A program made the translations under genes and the position numbers. From Leptodesmis sichuanensis A121 (GTDB taxonomy: Bacteria; Cyanobacteriota; Cyanobacteriia; Leptolyngbyales; Leptolyngbyaceae), in the NCBI RefSeq assembly GCF_021379005.1, contig NZ_CP075171.1, forward strand, positions 4,464,001 through 4,528,000: a stretch of DNA of 64,000 bases, in the 5' to 3' direction. Each line of letters begins with the position of its first letter. The stretch's first letter is position 1. Shown piece by piece: positions 43,830-53,851 of the stretch. Below the pieces are notes generated by a model. That model searched no databases, had not been told where the DNA came from, and worked only from the letters and a program-made list of their open reading frames with translations.

Positions 43830-45584
43830 GTGCTGTATCTAGCGGAAGTACAAAAAAAGAGCACTGGTGTTTTCGGTGGTGGTCGGGCTGAACTCAAGCT
43901 ACTGGCCTGCCAGCGATCGGAACAGAATTGGACAGCCGTTCCAGGTGACGAGGTACTGCCGTCCGATGAAGCGAATAACTATGCTGCAGGTGCCCTTGTG
44001 CTGGTCGATTTGTCTGCTAATCGTCAGATTCAGCGGATGCAGGAAGCAGGCCGTCCCCTGGTCAGCATTTTGCAGAACTTTTCCCGATTACAAGAAAAGT
44101 TTAAGACCCAGGAAGAAGAAATTGAGCAGTGGAAACAGTCGCTGACCTACCAGAGCCAGGAGTTGAACCGGCGGGAAATGGAAATGGAAGCCCGTCGCGA
44201 GCAGCTGCAGCAGATGGAGGAGGACTGTGAGCATCTGGAGCAGCAGCGTCAGGAATTGCTGGCCCTACAAGAAGAGATCAACCGCCAGAAAGAGTCTTAC
44301 GATCGCAATCGACAAGAGCTAGAAGGAGCCTGGGAACATCTGCGCGGAGAAATGCGCCGGATGGAGGAACAGCAAGCCTCCCTGCAGCAATCGTCCTCGT
44401 CTGTTCTGGATCCAGAAAAAGCCTCTGCCCTGCAGAATTTACTGAACCAGTTAGAAGGAACGCTGCCCCAGGCAGATTCCATCCGGGAGCAACTGAATGC
44501 TGCTTTTGAGGCATTGGCCCAGCATCAGGAGCGCTTAGGACAGCATTGGCAACTACTGGAGCAGCAGCGATCGCAAGTACAACAAAACCAGCACGAAATC
44601 GAGCAGCAGTCTCAAGATCTGCATCACCGCTGGCAGGAGTGGCACAAAGCCCAGGAAACACTGGAACAGGCCAGAGCAGAACTGAAGGCACAACAAAGTG
44701 CTTTGGTAATCAAGCAAGACTACGCTCAAATGCTCTCGGTTCAGGTTCAGAGCCACGATGAATTACATCAACAACTCTACCGTCTTGCTGACACCTCAGA
44801 TAACGTCAAGGTTGGGTTGCAGGTGGATGTGGAAGCTCTGGAAAAAATGCCGATAGAAGAGCTGCAGAACCTGGTTCAAGAACTGGAGAGCGATCTGGCC
44901 AAGCTTTCTAGCTTTGTGGAAAGCCAGGAAGAGGAGTTAACCCTGAAGCAACAGGAAATCGATGAATTAAAGGCCAGGATTGAGGCCGCTAATGAGTTCG
45001 ATCGCCTGAATTTGGAAAATGATCTGGCCGATGAACAAGATGGCTATCAGATGTTATACGAAACCCTGGTGGGCCAACGGCGTAGCCTCCAGGGACGACG
45101 GGGAATTCTTAGTCAACATCAGTCGATTTTGCGTCGTCGTCAGGGACTGGCAGCCCCCGAAGGGCAGGAAAACGTCATTGATCTTGGCCCTATCCTCTCC
45201 CATGTAGAAGCTCAACGGCAACAGCAAGCAGATAATTTGCAAAAGCTGGAAACTCAAATTGAGCAGATGAAAGCGGCCATTCACCAAGCGGAGGAAATGA
45301 TTACCCCGCAAGTGGCCATTCAGGACAACAAACGCAATGAACTAAAGCAGGTGGAGGCAGATCTGCTGGCCCGCAGAACGGCGGCTGCGCACCTGGAAGG
45401 TCGAGTGAATTTGTATCAGGAGTTGCTCCAACCAGTACAAGACACGGCAGATGAGTTGCGCCGTAAGTTAGACGAAATCGCGGCCATGTTGAATCAGGAA
45501 GCCAGTGGCCATCAGCAAACGATCGGCGAAATGCGACAAGTCCTGACCCAACTCACCAGTTCACCAGAGTTAGCGGTTTCGTAG
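43830..45584 (+). CDS. hmpF: Pilus motility taxis protein HmpF
   Basis: 584 residues from a GTG at 43830 with AGGGG upstream. Residues 1-75 form a small conserved N-terminal domain (LYLAEVQKKSTGVFGGGRAELKLL). Most of the rest is long coiled coil (about 80-320 and 330-560) rich in Gln and Glu, e.g. EEEIEQWKQSLTYQSQELNRRE. In Nostoc, HmpF is needed for type IV pilus motility and localises to pilus sites and to the leading pole; its usual neighbour is the chemotaxis-like cluster, as here. The final 15 bases overlap the 3' end of tilS on the other strand. Confidence 0.9.
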   Translation: MLYLAEVQKKSTGVFGGGRAELKLLACQRSEQNWTAVPGDEVLPSDEANNYAAGALVLVDLSANRQIQRMQEAGRPLVSILQNFSRLQEKFKTQEEEIEQWKQSLTYQSQELNRREMEMEARREQLQQMEEDCEHLEQQRQELLALQEEINRQKESYDRNRQELEGAWEHLRGEMRRMEEQQASLQQSSSSVLDPEKASALQNLLNQLEGTLPQADSIREQLNAAFEALAQHQERLGQHWQLLEQQRSQVQQNQHEIEQQSQDLHHRWQEWHKAQETLEQARAELKAQQSALVIKQDYAQMLSVQVQSHDELHQQLYRLADTSDNVKVGLQVDVEALEKMPIEELQNLVQELESDLAKLSSFVESQEEELTLKQQEIDELKARIEAANEFDRLNLENDLADEQDGYQMLYETLVGQRRSLQGRRGILSQHQSILRRRQGLAAPEGQENVIDLGPILSHVEAQRQQQADNLQKLETQIEQMKAAIHQAEEMITPQVAIQDNKRNELKQVEADLLARRTAAAHLEGRVNLYQELLQPVQDTADELRRKLDEIAAMLNQEASGHQQTIGEMRQVLTQLTSSPELAVS

Positions 45585-46553
45585 CCAGATCCAGTCTCCT
45601 TCCACGCAGGCAATCAGACCGCCTGGAAACGGATCGGTTTGAGAACGGTTGGGGGCTGTAATCAGGTTAACCAGTTTCTCAATATGCTCGAAGGATGGAG
45701 CTACAGGAAGGGCTTGCTGGAGAATCTGGCGAATCACTCGTCGCTGTAATGCTAGAGGAGCCTTTCGTAAAAGCTGACGATTGAAGCCATCAGTCGTATT
45801 AAGTCCAGCTACCTGTTCCCGTAGAGCGTTAGCCTCAGCTTCTAAATATTCCACATCAGCTTGCATCACCTCAGCCGTCTGACTCAACGCTTTTTCAACG
45901 CCAGGATTGAGATTTTCCTGAATATAGGGCAAGAGATCGAGGCGAATTCGATTACGGGTGTACTGGCGATCGTCATTCGTACTATCCTTCCAGATGGGAA
46001 TTTCCATCTCTTGACAAAATTGAGCCGTTTGCGTCCGGCTGACTGAGAGCAAGGGACGGATAAGCTGAATATTATCTGTGAGAGGGCGTTGCCAGGTGAG
46101 TGCTTGCAGACCATCCATGCCACTGCCCCGGATCAGGTTGTACAACATTGTTTCGGCACGATCGCTAGCCGTATGCCCGGTCACAATACAGTTAAAATTT
46201 TGCTGTTGAGCAATGGCTGCTAAACTCTCATATCGCCAGGTTCTAGCCGCTGCCTCACTGGTCAACTTCTCGGTTGCCGTCTGCTGGTAGTAAGGCAATT
46301 GCCAGGACTGTGCCAGGGTATGGACAAAATCAGCGTTTGCAGCAGAATCTGATCGCCAGCGGTGGTCACAATGGGCGATCGCCAGTTCCCAGAACCAGTG
46401 CGACTGCAAATCCAACAACAGTTTTGCCAGACATAGAGAATCTTGCCCTCCGGAGACTGCGATCAGGATCCGTTGCCCCAGAGGTAGGAGATTTCTGTCC
46501 TTCAGGATTTGGTGGAGATGAGCGTGCAGTAGAGTCCAGGGCGATCGACTCAT
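45570..46553 (-). CDS. tilS: tRNA(Ile)-lysidine synthase
   Basis: Changes C34 of the AUA-reading isoleucine tRNA to lysidine, an essential reaction. 327 residues. The ATP-pyrophosphatase P-loop is SGGQDSLCLAKLL near residue 34; GHTASDRAETMLYNLIRGSG and YTRNRIRLDLLPY are also diagnostic. It lacks the long C-terminal domain of E. coli TilS, as is usual in cyanobacteria. Its ATG overlaps the stop of the upstream gene by one base (TAATG), so translation is coupled. It converges on hmpF with a 15-base overlap. Confidence 0.94.
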   Translation of the reverse strand: MSRSPWTLLHAHLHQILKDRNLLPLGQRILIAVSGGQDSLCLAKLLLDLQSHWFWELAIAHCDHRWRSDSAANADFVHTLAQSWQLPYYQQTATEKLTSEAAARTWRYESLAAIAQQQNFNCIVTGHTASDRAETMLYNLIRGSGMDGLQALTWQRPLTDNIQLIRPLLSVSRTQTAQFCQEMEIPIWKDSTNDDRQYTRNRIRLDLLPYIQENLNPGVEKALSQTAEVMQADVEYLEAEANALREQVAGLNTTDGFNRQLLRKAPLALQRRVIRQILQQALPVAPSFEHIEKLVNLITAPNRSQTDPFPGGLIACVEGDWIWLRNR

Positions 46554-46978
46554 TAGTACTCATCTTCTGCCCCATAGATATCATCAAACTCAGCACGAGG
46601 ACGTTCGACTCGGAAAGATTGTTCTCGACCTGAACGATAATCCTCAAAGCGAGAGTCCGCCCGTTCTAAGCGGCGCAGTTCACTGCTACTGGAACGACGT
46701 TCAGGCAGGCTAGCGCGAGGGGTATCGGGCGCAAATTCGAGGCGGATCCTGACTCGACCGCGTTGCCATCCCTGGGTACTAAAACGTAACGCTTCGCATT
46801 CCAGTCCATCACTGAACCAGCCTTCATTTTCTTCGATCCAGTCCGCTTCTCGCTCACTGATTGCCTGAGCCAATGCATCTAAGAACTCGCCGACTTTGAA
46901 GGTAGGGTTGGCCATCAATACGCGCCCTACGCTCACAAACAGCACTTCGTCGTTATTCAGTGGTTGAAAATCATTCAT
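46553..46978 (-). CDS. Small hypothetical protein between ccsA and tilS
   Basis: 141 residues beginning MNDFQPLNNDEVLFVSVGRVLM, with a segment NPTFKVGEFLDALAQAI and an Arg/Glu-rich, probably disordered C-terminal half (ERRSSSSELRRLERADSR) ending in acidic DDIYGAEDEY. The ATG lies one base after the ccsA stop (TAA-C-ATG); an upstream frame extension overlapping ccsA is rejected. The N-terminal part vaguely recalls the cyanobacterial KGK-domain proteins, but I cannot confirm that. It is translationally coupled on both sides. Confidence 0.75.
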   Translation of the reverse strand: MNDFQPLNNDEVLFVSVGRVLMANPTFKVGEFLDALAQAISEREADWIEENEGWFSDGLECEALRFSTQGWQRGRVRIRLEFAPDTPRASLPERRSSSSELRRLERADSRFEDYRSGREQSFRVERPRAEFDDIYGAEDEY

Positions 46979-46979
46979 G

Positions 46980-48008
46980 TTAGAAGAACCAGCCGTAGCT
47001 GTGTAACCCTTTGCCCAACAAATTAACACCCAGGTAGCAAATCCAGACGACCAGGAACCCGGTTGCTGCCAGAATTGCCGGACGGCGGCCCTGCCATCCC
47101 TTGGTGATGCGGGCATGGAGATAGGCCGCAAATACCAGCCAGGTAATCAGTGCCCAGGTTTCTTTGGGATCCCAACTCCAATAGGAACCCCAGGCTTCGT
47201 TTGCCCAGACAGCCCCAGCAATAATCCCTATAGTCAGTAGGGGAAAGCCCAACCCAATAATCCGGTAACTGATATTGTCAAGGGTATCTGCCAGGTTTAA
47301 GCGTTGTGGAGAGAGAGGTTGAGAGGTGGTCGTTGCAGCCACAGAGGGAGCCTTTTCCAGCACGGTTGTCCCGCCACTGTTTGCAGAAGAGGTTGATGGA
47401 ACAGGCGCAGGAACTGGAGGAGTGGGGGAGTCTCCAGCCCGACGCAATTGGTAGCTGCGATCGCGATAGCCTCCCGTACCCACGGAACTACCCCGCAATT
47501 CCACATTGTGTCCACGGGTGACGATGAGAAAGGCGATCGCCAGCAAGGATCCCACCATCAACGTGGCATAACTCAGCATCATGACACTGACGTGCATCAT
47601 CAGCCAGTTGGATTTCAACGCGGGAACCAGCGGTGCTGATTCCTGCATAGTATCTGGTAATGAGAGGGCGGCAAACGCGGTAATGCTCATCGCCACAGGA
47701 GCCGTAATGGCACCGATGAGACGATTACGGCTCATCCGTTCTGCCACAAAATGCATTGTGGTAATGCCCCAGGCCAGGAAGAACAGGGATTCATAGAGGT
47801 TGCTTAACGGGAAATAGCCAGCCTCCAACCAACGTGCTCCCAACAAAGCCGCCATACAAAGGTTCGCGATCGCCATCCCCGTTGATCCGGCAGTACTCAG
47901 ATAGGGGATTTGCGGAAACACGGCCCCCACCCAATACATCAGCATCGTGACAAACAGAACCGCAAACGATGCATTATCAAGAATGTTCTGGAGCTTGACC
48001 AGATCCAT
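46980..48008 (-). CDS. ccsA: Cytochrome c biogenesis protein CcsA (system II haem handling)
   Basis: 342 residues, about eight membrane helices. The haem-handling signature [18 protein letters not shown] is at about residue 265, and the C-terminus ends SYGWFF. It delivers haem to apocytochromes c on the lumenal side together with CcsB (Ccs1), whose gene is not here. A low-complexity insert rich in Pro/Ser/Thr lies at about residues 190-235, between helices. GGGGAG precedes the ATG. It is first in the ccsA-hypothetical-tilS operon. Confidence 0.94.
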   Translation of the reverse strand: MDLVKLQNILDNASFAVLFVTMLMYWVGAVFPQIPYLSTAGSTGMAIANLCMAALLGARWLEAGYFPLSNLYESLFFLAWGITTMHFVAERMSRNRLIGAITAPVAMSITAFAALSLPDTMQESAPLVPALKSNWLMMHVSVMMLSYATLMVGSLLAIAFLIVTRGHNVELRGSSVGTGGYRDRSYQLRRAGDSPTPPVPAPVPSTSSANSGGTTVLEKAPSVAATTTSQPLSPQRLNLADTLDNISYRIIGLGFPLLTIGIIAGAVWANEAWGSYWSWDPKETWALITWLVFAAYLHARITKGWQGRRPAILAATGFLVVWICYLGVNLLGKGLHSYGWFF

Positions 48009-48295
48009 GTGACTCCCCAGGCGTAACAGAAGCCCAATATTAAGGTTAACTGTCTCTATCCTACGATGTCATAACATTTTGGGGGTTTGGATTCAGGAAA
48101 AAGTGGATAGTGAAGAGTGGATGGTGGGATAGCAGGATGACGGGTAAATAGTTGGATGGGTAGCTCGGCGGATGGACGCAGATAGTACAAATTCCTGATT
48201 CCTCTTCATCCCACCTCTCGCCCTCTGATCATCTTTCTACCTCCCCATCTCCCTCACCTGCTTTACTCTTCTGCCCTATGCCTTCTGCCTTATCT

Positions 48296-50017
48296 TTACG
48301 GAGAAGACTCTGGTGATGGTTGGGGATTAGGAGATGCTGGCGGAACAGTTGGGGCAGGTAGGGGGCCAGGGTTGTTGCCTTTTTGAAGGCCAACGAAGAC
48401 ATCGTAACGACTGGTGCGATCGTCCGTGATGGCAGCAGTCACCCCAATAGCGCGGATAGCGGCGACCAGTTCTTTATTCCCTGGTGGGAGTTGGAGAATC
48501 GGGAACTTTTTGGAGTTGATCGCCTGATCCACGTTGGCAAAAAAGTGGCCATTATTCGGATTCAATTCCGTGGGCATCGCGTTCTTGAAGACTTCGCTAT
48601 CGGCTAGAGGCTGAGCAGGGCGGGGGACGATCGCATTCACGATCGGTGCTCCCAGGGTCAGGAAGGCCACATCTCCATCCATCCATCCTCGGTTGATTAC
48701 TGCGCCACTTTGAGGAATGCTCCAGGTGGTCACAGGTTGCCCCCCCACTTGAGTTTCCTCGACCTTAAACTTGTACCGACTGGCCATGGCCTGATCCAGT
48801 TTTTGCAGGGCGGTATCCGCAGCCCGACGATCGCTGGCTTTGACCAGAATCATGAGGCTAAATGGCAGTCCTGGAGAGGAGCCTTCTGGAGCCGCGGCGA
48901 GGGCGATCGCGAATTCGTCATCCATCCAGGGCAAAAAGTCTTGATCCCAATCCATACCGACTGTGGACTTTACCCCCGAACGGATAACATCTGGGTTAAT
49001 TGGTGTGACTGGGTTGGAGGTGGCTCCCTGGGTATAGTCCTGCCAAAACTTCTTAAAGTTTCCACCTGAAGCCATCAAGATTGTATCGGCAGGCAACCGA
49101 CTAGCCATCAACCTGGCGTTATTCTGAACCGAAAACTTGCGTTGGCTATCCGGCTTCAACCAGGAGACACTTTTAAGCTGCAATCCTTCCGGCTGTAGGG
49201 TGACTGTTGCAGCTAATCCCTGATTCTGCTGCATTTGTTCCAGGTTTTGAGGTGGAATAGAGCGACCTGAGTTGGCGGCTGTTAACGCAGCGGCGACAGG
49301 CACATTAATGTATACTTTGCCAAACGGTTGCTCTACTTTAACCTGGCCAAAGGCTCGACTATATCCAGGAGTTCCTGCCAGGGAAGGGGATCCCTGATAG
49401 GTATCGATCGCTTTGTCTGTCGTCTTAGGATCCGTGGTGACGACCAAAAACTTACCATCCAGTACCGTTGCGGAGTAATTTTGAGTGGCAGAATTGTGGG
49501 TTTCCCGGATTTGAAATCCTTTATAGTTGCGTTCTACCAACTTACCGGAACCGGCAGTGCGAGGAGCCTCTAGAATCTGTTTGGCTTTCAGGGGATCGCG
49601 AATGGGCAACACGATCATTGCTGTTTGTTGGGTGCGGGTGCTGGGAGGCGCAGTGAAGGGAGGCGGAGATAAAAAGGCAACAGTCGCCTCTGCTCCAACC
49701 CAGGGTTGGATGTCTTTCTGGTAATCAAATCCGTTCGCGGTGAGGATACGATCGCGCACTTGAGCCAAGTTTTGATCGAAAGCGGCCTGACTTTGCGGTG
49801 TGCCAAACTCCCGCAGCCGATTCCATTGACTTTGATCAGTGGTTATGGAAACGGCCATCAGCGCATCTTGAGGAATTACCTCTCCGCCAATTAGCAAATC
49901 TCCGGGCGTGGCTTTGGGCTGAGAAAAATACCAGTAGGCAGCTCCCCCTCCCGCAATTAATAATGCGGCTGTTCCTAACGTCAGCAGAAGGGTCGGCTTT
50001 TTTGTCTTGGCAGGCAT
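48296..50017 (-). CDS. DUF3352 domain protein, membrane-anchored
   Basis: 573 residues. An N-terminal signal anchor (PTLLLTLGTAALLIAGGGAAYWYF) after a Lys-rich start is followed by a long exported domain with LIGGEVIPQDALMAVSITTD near residue 45 and DFLPWMDDEFAIALAA near 350, recognisable as DUF3352. The tail is Pro/Ser-rich (PTVPPASPNPQPSPESSP). Function unknown; exposed on the periplasmic or lumenal side. The spacer before the next gene (48009-48295) is repetitive (TTCTGCCTTATG-like) without coding. Confidence 0.85.
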   Translation of the reverse strand: MPAKTKKPTLLLTLGTAALLIAGGGAAYWYFSQPKATPGDLLIGGEVIPQDALMAVSITTDQSQWNRLREFGTPQSQAAFDQNLAQVRDRILTANGFDYQKDIQPWVGAEATVAFLSPPPFTAPPSTRTQQTAMIVLPIRDPLKAKQILEAPRTAGSGKLVERNYKGFQIRETHNSATQNYSATVLDGKFLVVTTDPKTTDKAIDTYQGSPSLAGTPGYSRAFGQVKVEQPFGKVYINVPVAAALTAANSGRSIPPQNLEQMQQNQGLAATVTLQPEGLQLKSVSWLKPDSQRKFSVQNNARLMASRLPADTILMASGGNFKKFWQDYTQGATSNPVTPINPDVIRSGVKSTVGMDWDQDFLPWMDDEFAIALAAAPEGSSPGLPFSLMILVKASDRRAADTALQKLDQAMASRYKFKVEETQVGGQPVTTWSIPQSGAVINRGWMDGDVAFLTLGAPIVNAIVPRPAQPLADSEVFKNAMPTELNPNNGHFFANVDQAINSKKFPILQLPPGNKELVAAIRAIGVTAAITDDRTSRYDVFVGLQKGNNPGPLPAPTVPPASPNPQPSPESSP

Positions 50018-50111
50018 AGGAGAACGCTTGTGAAGGAGTTGAAATGGACAATGCCCCTGTCACTTTAGCAAACCTGGGGCGATCGCAACAGGCAATTGGG
50101 ATAAAGAGCCT

Positions 50112-51266
50112 CTAATGAACTGGCTGGTATCCTATGTCAACTTTCGAGTAGAGCGTATCCCGCTGCTGGTGGGGACGACCCAGAGAGGCGATCGCGGCTT
50201 GCAGTTGCTCCACCGTCATGCAAGTGCCGCCCTGAGCACCCGCCATTGTCGTGATATGCTCCTCCATCAACGTGCCACCAATGTCATTACAGCCCCAGCG
50301 TAAAGCTTCGGTTGCTCCGGCCAGTCCCAGTTTGACCCAACTGGGTTGATGGTTGCTAATCCAGCGTCCCAGGTACAGCCGCGCCACGGCCATTAGTAAT
50401 AACGCATCTTTCAGGACAGGTTGATCGCGTCTGACTCGCCGTTGCAGGGGTTTGGGTGCCTCCTGACCGACGAAAGGCAGCAGAATGAACTCGGTGATTT
50501 GGGCTGGATACTCCTGATGAAGTGAGTGTTGTTGCAGCGATCGTAACCGTTCTAAATGACCGATCTGCTGCTCCGGTGTTTCGATATGACCGGAGAGCAT
50601 GGTGCTGGTGGTGGGTACACCTAGCTGATGGGCGGTACTGACAATTTCCAACCAGGTGGCACTATCGATTTTCTCAGGACACAGCACTCGTCGCACCTGA
50701 TCATCCAGTACCTCGGCAGCGGTTCCTGGCATGGAGCCAACCCCAGCTTCCCGCAGTGCAGCAATCACCTCAGCATAAGTTAGACCATCCTGGCGAGCGA
50801 TGAACTGGACTTCCTGGGGAGAGAATGCGTGTAGATGCAGTCCGGGAAGTTGATGTTTGATGGATTCCACAAGCTTGACATAGTAGGGCAGGGAAGCCCC
50901 ATTAATCGTCGCGTTGGGATTCAGGCCGCCCTGCATACAGATTTCTGTTGCGCCGCGATCGACCGCATCTGCAGCTTTTTCTAGAATCTGGTCAACAGCC
51001 AACCAGAAGGCTCCTGCTTCCCCTTGATCACGGCGAAAGGCGCAAAAACTACAGTGTTGCTCACAAATGTTGGTGAAGTTGATGTTGCGATTCACCACAT
51101 AAGTTACAGTATCGCCTACCAGTTGCTGACGCAGTTGATCAGCAGCAGTGCGGATCTGAGCGATCGCCTCCGGAGAAGTCTGTTTTAGCAACCAGACTCC
51201 TTCGTCTTGCTGTAAATCTTGCCCTGATAGAGCACGTTCCAGGATTGTCTCAACTGTTGTGGTCAT
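50112..51266 (-). CDS. cofH: FO synthase subunit 2 (deazaflavin synthesis)
   Basis: Radical SAM enzyme that with CofG makes 7,8-didemethyl-8-hydroxy-5-deazariboflavin (FO) from tyrosine and a pyrimidine. In cyanobacteria FO acts as antenna chromophore of some photolyases. 384 residues from ATG 51266, or 393 from GTG 51293. [10 protein letters not shown] (C-x3-C-x2-C) is near residue 60, and [28 protein letters not shown] and [14 protein letters not shown] are typical of CofH. cofG is not in the window. Confidence 0.93.
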   Translation of the reverse strand: MTTTVETILERALSGQDLQQDEGVWLLKQTSPEAIAQIRTAADQLRQQLVGDTVTYVVNRNINFTNICEQHCSFCAFRRDQGEAGAFWLAVDQILEKAADAVDRGATEICMQGGLNPNATINGASLPYYVKLVESIKHQLPGLHLHAFSPQEVQFIARQDGLTYAEVIAALREAGVGSMPGTAAEVLDDQVRRVLCPEKIDSATWLEIVSTAHQLGVPTTSTMLSGHIETPEQQIGHLERLRSLQQHSLHQEYPAQITEFILLPFVGQEAPKPLQRRVRRDQPVLKDALLLMAVARLYLGRWISNHQPSWVKLGLAGATEALRWGCNDIGGTLMEEHITTMAGAQGGTCMTVEQLQAAIASLGRPHQQRDTLYSKVDIGYQPVH

Positions 51267-51329
51267 CACAGAAGAGCTTAGGTGAAGGTACACCCCTTAG
51301 CCTAACCTGGGACTTTTCCTTTTGCTCGA

Positions 51330-52109
51330 TTACTCCTCAATCAAATTGAGCAGTCCCAACAGTTGCTCAACATTCTCTAAGTTGCCGACAATGCGCCGAA
51401 CGGGTTGCGGCCAGACTCTGACCAGCGTGGGAGTGGCAGTTATCTGGTCTAATTCAGCTTGTTCTGGATGCTGAGCGACATCAATGACTTTCAGGGAATA
51501 GGGCTGATCCAGCACTTGCTCCAGCAGATGATATAGTTTTTGCAAAATTCTTTCTGTAACAGTGCTGTGACCTGCCACAAAAAGCCGCAGTACATAGCCC
51601 TGAGTTTCTACCTGCTGGGCTACAGGTTTTAACCCAACTTGAGCCGGAGGACGATCGCTGTCTCTGAAAGTACTCTGGTCATACCGCAAAATTAAATCGT
51701 GACACTCCCAGAGCTGCGGAAATTCTCTCCGGTAGGCACTTAGAATCATTGGATCACACACTTCACGGCGCAGGGGAGTGGGATGCCAGATCAACCCCGC
51801 CGTACCAAATACAGCATTTAACAGGGGCTGATACTGCATCACCAGAGGAGAGGCTTCGGCCACCTGCTGTACCTGCCCAGTAACCGGATCGACCGTGCGA
51901 TCGACGGTCGCGGCATAACAGGTGACCAAAAAGTGAGGCAGTTCCTGCAAGCCCAACCAGTGCTGCAACATCTCACACAAGTGGATATGCCAGTGAGCCT
52001 GTTTTTGCAAGTCAATACAGTACACCAGATCTCCACCTGGGGTAAACAAGGCTATACCCTTAAACCCCTGAAACGATGATGTTACAGCCTGGATTACGCT
52101 GCTCTCCAT
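51330..52109 (-). CDS. KaiB-domain protein downstream of pilT
   Basis: 259 residues. The C-terminal ~90 residues have a KaiB/thioredoxin-like fold, YVLRLFVAGHSTVTERILQKL then SLKVIDVAQHPEQAELDQITATPTLVRVWP, as in KaiB and the N-terminus of SasA. The N-terminal ~165 residues (GFKGIALFTPGGDLVYCIDLQ, HLCEMLQHWLGLQELPHF) form a separate domain I do not recognise. The ATG at 52109 follows AAGGT; a TTG at 52133 would overlap pilT. It lies 17 bases after pilT in the same operon. A role linking clock-type binding to pilus retraction is inference only. Confidence 0.82.
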   Translation of the reverse strand: MESSVIQAVTSSFQGFKGIALFTPGGDLVYCIDLQKQAHWHIHLCEMLQHWLGLQELPHFLVTCYAATVDRTVDPVTGQVQQVAEASPLVMQYQPLLNAVFGTAGLIWHPTPLRREVCDPMILSAYRREFPQLWECHDLILRYDQSTFRDSDRPPAQVGLKPVAQQVETQGYVLRLFVAGHSTVTERILQKLYHLLEQVLDQPYSLKVIDVAQHPEQAELDQITATPTLVRVWPQPVRRIVGNLENVEQLLGLLNLIEE

Positions 52110-52126
52110 TGACCTTGCGCTCTCTC

Positions 52127-53512
52127 CTAGCAACGCCCTCTTAACATTTGCGCCATTTCGTTCGGTTTCGGTGACATTTCCAGAGCGGTTTCCTCCGTAA
52201 TGCGTCCGGCTTCATAGAGTTTATAGAGGGATTGATTCATCGTACACATACCGTCAAAGGTACAGCGCGGAATCAATTGCTCCACTTCATCCAGATCACC
52301 CCGCCGAATATAATCGCGAATGGCATCTGTGTTAATCATAATGTCGTGGAAGGCCGCTCGCTTACCATCCGTCGTGCGGCATAAGCCTTGAGCGATTACA
52401 CCTACCAGAGATTCGGCTAAGGACACCCGCATGGGTTCCTGTTGATCAGGTTCATACAGTTGCAGAATCCGCTCAATCGTTTTAACAGCACTGTTCGTGT
52501 GCAGCGTTCCCATAACTAAGTGACCGGTTTGGGCGGCTTTCAGGGCCGTATTGACCGTTTCTTTATCCCGCATTTCACCCACCAGAATCACATCAGGGTC
52601 TTCCCGGAGAGCCGCTTTCAACGCATTGTCGAATTTGCGGGTGTGAATGCCGACTTCCCGGTGTTTGATCAGCGCCTTTTTACTCCGGTGGACGAACTCA
52701 ATGGGATCCTCAATGGTAATGATGTGTTTGGGCATCTCCTTATTCATATAGTCGATCATGGCGGCCAGGGTCGTGGATTTACCAGAACCCGTTGGGCCAG
52801 TGATCAGGATTAACCCTTTGTGATAGTGACAGATATCTTTGAAAACGGGTGGCAAATTCAGTTGCTCGATCGTCAGAATCTTGAGGGGAATCAGCCGCAG
52901 AACCATGGCTGGGCCATACAAGGAGTCGAAAATATTAATCCGAACCCGGGCAAAGTCGTACTGAGTGGCACCGTCATAATCCAGTGTTTCTTCAAAGCGG
53001 CGAATTTCTTCATCGCTTAAAATTTCCCGCAGCCAGCCAAAGAAGGTTGGGCGATCGGTTTCGGGCCAATCCGTTGGTTCAATTTCACCCCGGTTCCGGT
53101 AGCGAGGCACTTCGCCAACTCCCAGATGGATATCTGAGTAGCCTTTTTCAAAAGCCACTCGCACCAACTCTGCCAGGGAGGGAGAACCATTTGTCGATGC
53201 CTGCTGGACAGGGGGTGGGGGTGGCGCAGGACGATGGCCAGGCGTGGAAGAGACTTGCGGGGAAGCTCCAGAGGAGGCCACCTGGGTGGAAGCTACTGAG
53301 GTTGGCACTCCTCTTTGAGAAACCATCGTTTGCCCTGTTGACTGGGAGGATACCATCGTAGGAGTTGCAGCGTTAGACGCTATAGGAGTGGTCATTTGCT
53401 GAGTTGCAGCGACGGTAGCTCCATTATTAGCCGTAATGCGTGTGGGAGGGGGGACTGGAGGAACACGAGGAGGTGGGGGAGGTGCAATTGGCTGGCGCTG
53501 TAACTCTGTCAT
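52127..53512 (-). CDS. pilT: Type IV pilus retraction ATPase PilT
   Basis: Hexameric ATPase that powers pilus retraction. 461 residues. Walker A is GPTGSGKST, the Asp box AIKAALREDPDVILVGEMRD-like is clear, and the His box HTNSAVKTIERIL follows. Residues 1-110 are an unusual Pro/Ser/Thr/Val/Gln-rich extension (APPPPPRVPPVPPP, then TMVSSQST repeats and PAPPPPP), longer than in the classic ~345-residue PilT, so this may be the PilT2-type paralogue of cyanobacteria. No pilB or pilC is adjacent. The KaiB-domain gene follows. Confidence 0.94.
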   Translation of the reverse strand: MTELQRQPIAPPPPPRVPPVPPPTRITANNGATVAATQQMTTPIASNAATPTMVSSQSTGQTMVSQRGVPTSVASTQVASSGASPQVSSTPGHRPAPPPPPVQQASTNGSPSLAELVRVAFEKGYSDIHLGVGEVPRYRNRGEIEPTDWPETDRPTFFGWLREILSDEEIRRFEETLDYDGATQYDFARVRINIFDSLYGPAMVLRLIPLKILTIEQLNLPPVFKDICHYHKGLILITGPTGSGKSTTLAAMIDYMNKEMPKHIITIEDPIEFVHRSKKALIKHREVGIHTRKFDNALKAALREDPDVILVGEMRDKETVNTALKAAQTGHLVMGTLHTNSAVKTIERILQLYEPDQQEPMRVSLAESLVGVIAQGLCRTTDGKRAAFHDIMINTDAIRDYIRRGDLDEVEQLIPRCTFDGMCTMNQSLYKLYEAGRITEETALEMSPKPNEMAQMLRGRC

Positions 53513-53851
53513 AGGTTCGTTCTCTTAAGCGGCTTGGGTTTCTGTAAAACGTCTATTCAGCATGGGGTAGATGGCACGATCGCAATGGAGGAAAACGTCC
53601 CGTTATTTTATTCAGGAACTTTTAAGGATTAAATGCGAAATGTGCCGATGTTTTGACTGGAAATTTTTTGGTTAGCAGGGTAAATCCGTAGCAACTTGTC
53701 TTAGCCAGTTTGCCCAAATCTCAGTGTTCAGTATCAACTTGCCGCGATCGCCCATTTAGTGGGCTTGAGTATTGTAGGTACAGGTCTAAATCGATACATT
53801 CAATTAGCTGTCATAGCTTTTTTACCCCCTGTTCATGATGAAGAAGCACGA

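Noticed and set aside
44278-44691. Antisense open frame of 137 codons inside hmpF
   Set aside because: It is the mirror of the Gln/Glu-rich coiled coil; no start context or family.
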